In this document: one piece after another, positions 7,596 through 14,594 of the stretch
Layout of the letters: every line of letters begins with the position of its first letter
How positions within the stretch are numbered: the first letter of the stretch is position 1
Source of the DNA: an uncultured Prevotella sp.
Lineage (GTDB): Bacteria > Bacteroidota > Bacteroidia > Bacteroidales > Bacteroidaceae
DNA: 16,712 nucleotides
Reading direction: 5' to 3'
Assembly (NCBI GenBank): GCA_905202125.1
Contig: CAJKQX010000056.1
Span: 1-16,712 of the forward strand
Made by a program: the position numbers and the translations under genes
The notes under the pieces: model-generated
Database searches by the model: none
Told to the model about the DNA's origin: nothing
What the model saw: the letters and a program-made list of their open reading frames with translations, nothing else

Positions 7596-9281
7596 ATGAA
7601 AAAGGTATTTTTATCCTCAATTCTTGTCCTGATGTCATTCTGCATGACATCGGCCAAGCCACGCACTGCTCTTCAGATGCGCTCCGCGGCTCTCGCCGCG
7701 ATACGTGTCCATACGCCGGAAGGACCCTACAAGGCCGCTCCATTGCTCTCGGACATGAAAGTGCTCAGGCAGGAGTCCCAGATCACTGTTATCGGATATG
7801 AGGGCGGACGATATGCCGTCATCGCCAATGACGACGTGTTCAAGCCCGTACTCGGTTATGGCGACAACGCTTTGGGCGACAATCCCGCACCGGCGTTCGT
7901 GTGGTGGATGACTGCCGTCAACGAGTCGCTCGAAGAGATGCTTGCCACGGGTAACCGTCCGGCAGAGGCGGCTCCACCGGCCGGATATAAGAAGACGGTG
8001 CCCGAACTGCTCACCACCCGCTGGGGACAGGACACTCCTTACAATCTGCTTTGTCCTGTATACAACGACGGCAAAAACGAATTACACTATATCACGGGAT
8101 GTGTGGCCACGTCTATGGCGCAAGTGATGAACTATCATCAATATCCCGTCAAAGGCCAGGGATCTAAATCTTATTTCTTCTATCCGGAAGGAAGCGACCA
8201 GCGCAGCCGCGCTTTTGCCAATTTCGGCAACACCACCTATGACTATGCCAACATGCTCGATGAGTACACAGGCAATAACTACACCGCCGAGCAAGCCAAT
8301 GCCGTGGCCACGCTCATGTATCATGCCGGCGTATCGGTGGAGATGGGCTACAATCCCGGTGGTAGCGGGGCTTACTCCAATGATGCCTGTCGGGCCCTGC
8401 GCAAGTATTTTCTTTACGATGAGAACATCAAGTTCTATTCGCGCGAATATTTTCCTGTGGACGAGTGGATGAGCATCATCTATCGTGAACTGAACGACGG
8501 TTGCCCGATCATTTACGGTGGTGCTACCAGGTCGAATGAAGGACACTCATTTGTGGTCGACGGTTACGATGAGAACGGACTGGTACATGTCAACTGGGGA
8601 TGGACCGGAACGAGCAACGGATTTTATGATATTGCCTCGCTGCGTGGATTCACCGAGGGGCAGGATATGATTATCGTCCGCCGACCGGACGACAACCGTT
8701 TCGTGAGCCAATACACCTCGTTGTGGGCCCTGGGTTACACTCTCGCGATAACGCAGAGCCTGAACAACCTCCTCATCTCGTGCAACGGACTTTACAATAT
8801 GGACGTTGAAAACTTTACGGGCAATATCGGTGCAATGGCAGCCGACATGTCTTCGGGCGTTGTGACGTCGCTCGGAGTGGTGAGAACGGTGAGTGAGGTG
8901 GAACCTCGCTACGGCACCAAACTCACGAATGTGTCTGTTTCTTGCGACAATCTGGCCGATGGTACATACCGCATCTATCTCGCCACCAAGTCGGAGAAGG
9001 AGACCTCATGGCAGCCTGTGCGTAGCAAAGAGGACATAAACAATAGTTACATACTCGTGAAAAACGGCAAAAACATCACGCTCACAGCCGGTGGGGATTC
9101 CAACTGGACGTCTTCCATCGATGTCGAAAAGACCGTTTCGGATGGTACTGTGAACGTATTCAATCTTGCAGGACAGATGATATATTCGGCTCCTGCCGCC
9201 ACATTCCGTGCGGCAGACATACCTGCCACGGGTGTACTCATACTGCGCGATGCCAACGGTTCGCGCAAGATTGTCAAGTGA
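7596..9281 (+). CDS. Secreted C10-family cysteine peptidase (streptopain-like)
   Basis: A 561-aa papain-fold protease related to streptococcal SpeB. A signal peptide (residues 1-20, ending TSA) precedes an inhibitory prodomain of about 90 residues (QITVIGYEGGRYAVIANDD lies within it). The catalytic domain spans about 138-365. Visible catalytic residues are oxyanion Gln145 (RWGQDTPYN), nucleophile Cys169 (TGCVATSMAQVMNYH), His317 (EGHSFVVDGY) and the VNWGWTG motif at 332-338. After a beta-rich linker, residues about 505-561 resemble a type IX secretion C-terminal domain (VNVFNLAGQMIY, ending in RKIVK), so surface attachment or release is expected. I use ATG 7596: an in-frame ATG at 7548 would add 16 residues ahead of the signal peptide and falls in the terminator's T-run. 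No Spi-like inhibitor gene is adjacent. All key residues are present, so it is probably active. Confidence 0.92.
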   Translation: MKKVFLSSILVLMSFCMTSAKPRTALQMRSAALAAIRVHTPEGPYKAAPLLSDMKVLRQESQITVIGYEGGRYAVIANDDVFKPVLGYGDNALGDNPAPAFVWWMTAVNESLEEMLATGNRPAEAAPPAGYKKTVPELLTTRWGQDTPYNLLCPVYNDGKNELHYITGCVATSMAQVMNYHQYPVKGQGSKSYFFYPEGSDQRSRAFANFGNTTYDYANMLDEYTGNNYTAEQANAVATLMYHAGVSVEMGYNPGGSGAYSNDACRALRKYFLYDENIKFYSREYFPVDEWMSIIYRELNDGCPIIYGGATRSNEGHSFVVDGYDENGLVHVNWGWTGTSNGFYDIASLRGFTEGQDMIIVRRPDDNRFVSQYTSLWALGYTLAITQSLNNLLISCNGLYNMDVENFTGNIGAMAADMSSGVVTSLGVVRTVSEVEPRYGTKLTNVSVSCDNLADGTYRIYLATKSEKETSWQPVRSKEDINNSYILVKNGKNITLTAGGDSNWTSSIDVEKTVSDGTVNVFNLAGQMIYSAPAATFRAADIPATGVLILRDANGSRKIVK

Positions 9282-9298
9282 TAAGTCTCCGTCGAATA

Positions 9299-9345
9299 TA
9301 CTAAAAAATGCGGACGCCACATGATGGCGCCCGCATTTTTTAGTA
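9299..9345. terminator. Bidirectional terminator between convergent genes
   Basis: A perfect 15-bp inverted repeat (9299-9313 with 9331-9345) continues, after one A/C mismatch, into CGCCA/TGGCG (9315-9319 with 9325-9329) around a 5-nt loop. The arms contain A6 on the left and T6 on the right, giving a U-tract after a GC-rich stem in both directions. It sits 17 bp after the peptidase stop and 20 bp from the stop of the convergent GH76 gene, so it serves both. Confidence 0.92.
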
Positions 9346-9365
9346 ATGGATATTATGATTGTCTC

Positions 9366-12300
9366 TTATTTCACAAACTTGCTTGACAGCGTTTTGCCGT
9401 CCGACACTGCCTTGACGATGTACAGGCCTCTTGTCAGGGCATCGGCCGGAATGGCGTTTTGGCCGGCCTGGACGGTGTGTGTGGCCACTACCTGTCCGTT
9501 GGCGTTGTATATCGTCACAGTGCCTTTATCGGTCAGAGCCACGTTGATGGTAGCAGTGCTCTTGTCGTAACTGATGTTCATGCCCTCGGCGGCTACTGTA
9601 TTGGTGATACCGGTCAGAACTTTGGAGTTGTAGAACAGCTGCCACTCACTGAACTGCGACATCAGGTCGTTTCTTGTCTCGAGTATCTGCAGGCGATAGT
9701 GTTTGTATGCCTTCTCGTTGTTGAAGAAATAGAACTGAGTGGTCTTGAATCCGATGAACATCTCGCCCTCGCGTTTGTCCAGTGTCACCCAGTCGGTGCC
9801 GTTGTCCGAACCTTGCAGTTCCCAGCTCTTCGGGTCGCGTCCGTTGTTGTCGTTGGCCGATGTTATGCTGTACATGTTGGCTTTTGTGGCGGTGTTGGCC
9901 TCGAATGCCACCCATGCCGAACCATAATAGTCGAAGCAATATTTAGAGTCGGCCGAGTGGTCGAAGAGTTTGTCCTTGCTCTCGTTGTCGCTCTTGCCGG
10001 GCATCTCGGCTGTCGTTGTGCCGCCCTTGCTGATGATGTCGTCGGTGGCCAGACAGATGCCGTGCAGCTGCAGTTCGCCTATTTCTATCTCCGTGGCGTC
10101 ATCGGTTGATGCCGCATTGATGGTGAGGCGGAAATATTTGTAGGTATTGGTGTTGGTCACGGTGGTGTTCTTCACCGCGCCCTTCTTGGTGAATGAACCG
10201 TTTGAGACGGTGCTCAGCGTGGTCCATTGCGTACCGTTGTTGGAGCCTTCGAGAGTCCATTTCTTCGGGTTTCTGCTGCTGTCGTAGCCGCTGATTATAC
10301 GGTATGAGCTCAGTCGGGCAGGTATCTCCGTCTGATACTGTATCCATGCTGTTCCGTTGAACGGCAGCCGGTAGCTCGTGGCGGCATTGTTGTCGATGAG
10401 TCCGCGGGCCACGCTCTCGTTGACGCCGTCCGACGTGGAGAGGGTTCCGCCGTTGTTGGTGATGTTGTTGTAGAGCGTTCCGTCGGCCGCTACGTCTCCG
10501 AAGAGCTGCACCTCGGCAATCTCCGTCTTGGTATCCTGAGCGTCTGTCACGAGACGGAAATACTGGTACTTGTCCGTCGGCTGTGTCTTGTAGAACTGAG
10601 TACAACCGTCGTAAGCGAAGCGTTGTCTTGTCTGTCGGTCTATCACTTCCCATTCGGTGCCTTTCTTTCCGTACAGTGTCCATGATGAGGGGGCGTCCGC
10701 TGCGTTGACGGCTGTGATGCTGTAACATGTCAGGTCGTACATACCGCGGCTGTTGTAGACGAACTCTGCGCTCTCTCCGGCGTTCACGTTGACGGCTGTC
10801 GCGGTGTTTTTGTCGATGACGATGGCATCGCCCGTGGCCATCTTGCCGCCGTCGGCAGTGATGTCATTGTATGCTATCGCCGTGCCGAAGAGCTGCCAGT
10901 CGCCTATGCTGAGCATGGTGCCGCCGTTGTTTCCGGTCACATCGAGCTTGAATCGGGTGTACGCCTTGTCGGCCTTGATCTCAAAGTTCTTGGCCTCGCA
11001 ACGGTTGTTGAATGTCATGTTGCTGCGTGTGTCGATGGTTGTCCATACCTCGCCGTCGTTCGAGCCGTAGAGAGTCCATGCCTTCGGGTCGTTGCTTGAG
11101 TTGTCGATGTTGCTCACCACGGCGTAGCCACGGAGTGTTGCCGGCATGGCCGATGTGAATGTGAACCGGGCCTTCTGTGCATTGATTGTCATGGCGGTCG
11201 TCGCCCGGTTGTCGGTCAGGTTGCCTATGTTGTCGGCATCGATGCTCGACTCTGTCGTGCCGAGGTTGTCGGTCAGGTCGCCGGGCAGAGGTTGAGTGGT
11301 CGAGCTGAAGGTGAATTCAGCCACTTTGAAGATGTTTTTCGCAGATATCGAAGCGCGATAAACGAGATAAATATCGTGCATTCCGTCGGTCGGGGTGATG
11401 TTGGCCGTCACCGTCTGCCAGCCTCCGCTGGTCGGCACGGTGATTGTTCCGAGCAAGGTGCCGTTGTAGTCGCCCTCGCGTATCTCAATCTTTTGGTTTG
11501 ATGCCGTTCCGTTTGTCATCTTCACCTGTATGCTTCGTGCCGGTTTCGAACCGAAATCCACGTTGCTGTATCCCGTGTAATACTTGTTTCGGATATTGGA
11601 TATCTCTTTGGCGGCACCGCCCGTTCCATCGGTCACAAAGATACCTCTTATATAATCGAAATCGGTGGCCGGGATAGAGGAGTAGGCGTCCTTGACTATC
11701 TTTTCGGCGTCCAACGGGGTATTGGCGGCTGCCGACACGGCGGTGGAGTTGCCGAACGGCTGGTTTTCAAAGTTCTTCAGATTGCCATTGCCGTCTTTCT
11801 CGGTGGGAGATGTCCAGTTTTCGGCCGACTTGGTGAGCCATGCCGATGCAGTCACTCCGTACGAGTTGCGGTTGGAGTAGGCCAGCAGGGCGTTGTTCTT
11901 CATCCAGTCCACGTCCTCCGTATGTCTGAGATCCACCACATATTTGCGCACGTAGCGCATCAGTATGCCCTTGAATCCGCACAGGTCGCCATCCACTGTC
12001 TGGCATACTTTGATGATGCCGTTGGCGTTGCAGAGGCCCTTCGTGCTCTTTTCCACTATTTTCTCGGCATCTTTCTTGTAACGTTCGTCACCGAAACGGT
12101 TGTACAACATCACTGCCGCACCGAGCATCGTTCCCTGGTTGTAGGTTGATACCCAACGGTTGTAACCGCCCGGCAGATTGGTTTTTTCATCCCATGTGAA
12201 GGAATCGAACACCTCTCCCGTCTGTGCGTTGAACAGATAGCGGCGCTGGTTCTCGTACAAGTTGCGCGCAATGTCGAAATATTCGTTGTAGTAATTTTCG

Positions 12301-13331
12301 TTCTCTCCCTTGTAAGCCATTGCCAGATAGCAGGCCGCAACCTCCGTCGGTCCGTTGATGCAGGAGTTTGTTCCGTTCACACCTCCTGATTGCTGTGCCC
12401 AGCGCATCATGCCCCATTTGTTGAAGGCACGGTCGTAAATCTTGTCAAAATTGCTCTTGGCCTCCGTCCGGTATGTGCTGATTCCGGTCAGGTGATAGGC
12501 ACGGACGGCCGCGATGATCATCCACATCACGTCATCGTTGAAGTCGTGGCCGTACCATTTGTAGGTATCGTCGTATCTCAGACGGCACCAGTCGCTGCCC
12601 ATGCAGTCCTTGAAAAAGTTGAATGCTTGGGTGAACGCGTTGAAATATTCCTCCTTACCCGTTGTCTCGTAGGCGTCGAGCAGTGTCTCGAGCATCTCAG
12701 CGTCGCCCCATCCGCCGCCGTTGCCGAACGATTTCTTGTTGGTTCCGCGGTCGCGCATGTGCTTGTTTATCCATGCGTCGATCATACGGGTGCGTATCTC
12801 GGCATTGAATTCTCCCAGCGGTGTCACCTCCTCTATGATCCATGTCTGTTGGGTGGTGATGGCGGCGGTGGTAGCCTGCTCGCTCAGCGAGGCGTTGTCT
12901 CCATCGCTGCTTGCGCTCGTGGTGAGACGATAGTTTTTCGAGTTGTATGTCTGGTTCAGGATGTAGCGGTTGCTACCTCCTCCTGCTGCCTGTACGCTCC
13001 ATTTGCTCTTTGACGATGCAGAGGTGTTCTGCTGGAGTTTCGTACTTGCGCCCACAGACACCGAGCTGCGCGCCATGTATTTGCCCGTGAGTACATTGAT
13101 GAACGACAAGGTGCCGTCTCCGTTGTCTTTGGCTTCCCACTGTTGTGACGGCACATCGGCGTCGGTCCATAGCACTACGGATGCATTGTTGTCGTAAGAA
13201 GAGTTCTCCACGAAGAGAGCCCTTTTGTCATTGGCGGCCGATGATATCCGGTATACCTTGCCCGGAACGACATCCGCCCGTGTCATGCCGATTACATTCA
13301 GCATGAGCAAGACGAGTAATGATTTCTTCAT
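9366..13331 (-). CDS. Multidomain secreted GH76 alpha-1,6-mannanase-like enzyme
   Basis: A 1321-aa exported protein. Signal peptide: residues 1-19. A ricin-type beta-trefoil (about 22-168) has three QxW-like repeats (QQWE, SKWSV, QTWII). A GH76 catalytic domain (about 174-505) carries the paired catalytic aspartates Asp266-Asp267 in HDFNDDVMW and the family stretch YNQGTMLGAAVMLY. GH76 enzymes are endo-acting on alpha-1,6-mannan backbones. A CBM6-like domain (about 545-676, YYTGYSNVDFG and GGWQTV) is followed by four F5/8-type (discoidin) repeats at about 685-816, 820-945, 950-1091 and 1095-1234, each ending near a WQLF/VQLF/LQLH motif. Residues about 1245-1321 look like a type IX sorting domain (TVTIYNANGQVV, SSKFVK end). 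The chosen ATG directly precedes the signal peptide; the frame's earlier ATG at 13391 would place 20 charged and polar residues before it. Such a binding-module load suggests attachment to complex glycans, though the exact substrate is inferred. Confidence 0.92.
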   Translation of the reverse strand: MKKSLLVLLMLNVIGMTRADVVPGKVYRISSAANDKRALFVENSSYDNNASVVLWTDADVPSQQWEAKDNGDGTLSFINVLTGKYMARSSVSVGASTKLQQNTSASSKSKWSVQAAGGGSNRYILNQTYNSKNYRLTTSASSDGDNASLSEQATTAAITTQQTWIIEEVTPLGEFNAEIRTRMIDAWINKHMRDRGTNKKSFGNGGGWGDAEMLETLLDAYETTGKEEYFNAFTQAFNFFKDCMGSDWCRLRYDDTYKWYGHDFNDDVMWMIIAAVRAYHLTGISTYRTEAKSNFDKIYDRAFNKWGMMRWAQQSGGVNGTNSCINGPTEVAACYLAMAYKGENENYYNEYFDIARNLYENQRRYLFNAQTGEVFDSFTWDEKTNLPGGYNRWVSTYNQGTMLGAAVMLYNRFGDERYKKDAEKIVEKSTKGLCNANGIIKVCQTVDGDLCGFKGILMRYVRKYVVDLRHTEDVDWMKNNALLAYSNRNSYGVTASAWLTKSAENWTSPTEKDGNGNLKNFENQPFGNSTAVSAAANTPLDAEKIVKDAYSSIPATDFDYIRGIFVTDGTGGAAKEISNIRNKYYTGYSNVDFGSKPARSIQVKMTNGTASNQKIEIREGDYNGTLLGTITVPTSGGWQTVTANITPTDGMHDIYLVYRASISAKNIFKVAEFTFSSTTQPLPGDLTDNLGTTESSIDADNIGNLTDNRATTAMTINAQKARFTFTSAMPATLRGYAVVSNIDNSSNDPKAWTLYGSNDGEVWTTIDTRSNMTFNNRCEAKNFEIKADKAYTRFKLDVTGNNGGTMLSIGDWQLFGTAIAYNDITADGGKMATGDAIVIDKNTATAVNVNAGESAEFVYNSRGMYDLTCYSITAVNAADAPSSWTLYGKKGTEWEVIDRQTRQRFAYDGCTQFYKTQPTDKYQYFRLVTDAQDTKTEIAEVQLFGDVAADGTLYNNITNNGGTLSTSDGVNESVARGLIDNNAATSYRLPFNGTAWIQYQTEIPARLSSYRIISGYDSSRNPKKWTLEGSNNGTQWTTLSTVSNGSFTKKGAVKNTTVTNTNTYKYFRLTINAASTDDATEIEIGELQLHGICLATDDIISKGGTTTAEMPGKSDNESKDKLFDHSADSKYCFDYYGSAWVAFEANTATKANMYSITSANDNNGRDPKSWELQGSDNGTDWVTLDKREGEMFIGFKTTQFYFFNNEKAYKHYRLQILETRNDLMSQFSEWQLFYNSKVLTGITNTVAAEGMNISYDKSTATINVALTDKGTVTIYNANGQVVATHTVQAGQNAIPADALTRGLYIVKAVSDGKTLSSKFVK

Positions 13332-13493
13332 GTGTGGTTTTTGATATTTGTTGTTGTTTTTATTTGAGTCATACCTTTTATGTATTAACAATCGAAATCG
13401 AATTTTGTCACCTCTGAAAGGCTGATTTTAATATTTTTTATTGTTTTATAATAAATGATAATATCTTAGTGTCGATTTTCGGTATCATTTTCT
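13332..13493. other. Gap between the GH78-like gene and the GH76 gene
   Basis: These 162 bp are AT-rich. I find neither a TAnnTTTG box on the minus strand nor a hairpin with a U-tract. The two minus-strand genes may be co-transcribed, or the GH76 gene may use a divergent promoter. A tandem ATCGAA hexamer lies at 13391-13402. Confidence 0.5.
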
Positions 13494-14423
13494 TCAGTAT
13501 CGCCATTCGCGGCGATACTCTCCGAGAGACAATGCCTCGACCTTGTACACCTGTTCGGGTTTGAAAGATTTGTCGCCCGTTAAGATAAGTTTACGTGTAT
13601 CTGTGGTGGTGAACCGCTGTATGATCTGTTCGTCCGACTCGCCGCTGCAAGTGTATCGTATGTTGCCCACGGATATGCGGCTGCCGCGTTTCGCATCGCG
13701 CAGAGTGACTCGGATGAGACCCCGAAAGGCCGTTTCGAACGTGTAGGTCACGCTGTCTCCCTCGATGTCGAAATATTTCTGCCGGCTCAGGTGGGTAGTT
13801 TTCGTGGCCCGGTAGTTGGTCTTTCGTTCCAGAGCACTATCGTCGGGACGTCCCTGATGCTCTGTTGTCGGCAGCCATAGGGCCATGTCCGCGATGTCGC
13901 CGTTCCATGATTGGTCGAAGGCCGTGGCGTCTATGTCCTCCCCACCGTCGGCGTTGATGCAGGCGTTGGCCTTGTGGCAGAGCCATCCGCCATCGGTATG
14001 GAAGGCGAACCTGCGGCCGTCGGCATACCGGCCGTAGCACATCGCGGCCAGTTGCAGACTGTCGGCATGTACTGTCGCGGGCGAGTACCACACGGCCAGC
14101 GTGTTTTCCCCCTGTCTTACAAAGCGTGTGATGTCATACGTCACGGCTATTGCCTCGTTGTCCCCGGGGGCGCGCAGGGGTGCCATGACGTCAGTAGACA
14201 CATTGCGCTCGTTGACAAACAGTTCGAAATAGCCCGTCGAGGCCACCGTGATATCGATCTGTTCGGGCTTTTCCTCTTGCGTAAATGTCTGTCGGAACCA
14301 TATCTGCGATATGCTGTCGGGAGCAGGATGGGATATCCACGAAAGACCGAACTGCTGCGCTCCGGCGCTCGGACCGAAGGTCAGCAGAATGGTTGCTATG
14401 ATTATTATCTTCTTATGAAGCAT
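13494..14423 (-). CDS. Secreted GH78-like N-terminal module protein, no catalytic domain
   Basis: A 309-aa exported protein with a signal peptide (residues 1-22, PSAGA-QQ). Residues about 24-190 resemble the N-terminal beta-sandwich of bacterial alpha-L-rhamnosidases: WFRQTFT, STGYFELFVNERNV, YDITRFVRQGENTLAVWY and GGEDIDATAFDQSWN fall in the expected order. Residues about 215-300 resemble the following concanavalin-like domain (TYTFETAFRGLIRVTLRD through TTDTRKLILTGDKSFKPEQVYKVEAL). The protein then stops, about where the (alpha/alpha)6 catalytic barrel of GH78 would begin, so no rhamnosidase activity is expected. It could be a carbohydrate-binding protein or a shortened relic. No barrel remnant follows in the 162 bp before the GH76 gene, which argues against a recent frameshift. 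It is on the same strand as, and upstream of, the GH76 gene and may share its transcript. Confidence 0.7.
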   Translation of the reverse strand: MLHKKIIIIATILLTFGPSAGAQQFGLSWISHPAPDSISQIWFRQTFTQEEKPEQIDITVASTGYFELFVNERNVSTDVMAPLRAPGDNEAIAVTYDITRFVRQGENTLAVWYSPATVHADSLQLAAMCYGRYADGRRFAFHTDGGWLCHKANACINADGGEDIDATAFDQSWNGDIADMALWLPTTEHQGRPDDSALERKTNYRATKTTHLSRQKYFDIEGDSVTYTFETAFRGLIRVTLRDAKRGSRISVGNIRYTCSGESDEQIIQRFTTTDTRKLILTGDKSFKPEQVYKVEALSLGEYRREWRY

Positions 14424-14537
14424 TCATGTCGACACGTTTGAACGCGATCTGATGGTCGGTCTGCGGTAGTAGGTTGGTTTTATCTGTTGCGCTCATGCGG
14501 GCTGTGGTCCTGTCGCGCGCTTATCGGTAAATAGAGC

Positions 14538-14570
14538 AAAGGCCGCATTCCCGGTTGGAATACGGCTTTT
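14538..14570 (-). terminator. Terminator-like hairpin after gyrB
   Basis: A 14-nt arm (14538-14551) pairs with 14557-14570 around a 5-nt loop, with one G-U pair and one C/A mismatch; the core pairs are GCCG/CGGC and ATTCC/GGAAT. It lies about 25 nt beyond the gyrB stop. The U-tract on the minus strand is only three bases long, so termination may be partial. The remainder of the gap to 14424 shows no gene or clear promoter. Confidence 0.6.
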
Positions 14571-14594
14571 GACATGGTGCCGCCTCATACGGCT

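Noticed and set aside
9459..10109. 216-codon plus-strand frame within the GH76 gene
   Set aside because: It is antisense to the clear CTD and discoidin repeats and has biased valine/cysteine-rich composition.
13332..13391. Longer start for the GH76 protein at 13391
   Set aside because: It would put 20 polar and charged residues before a good signal peptide; the ATG ending at 13331 is preferred.
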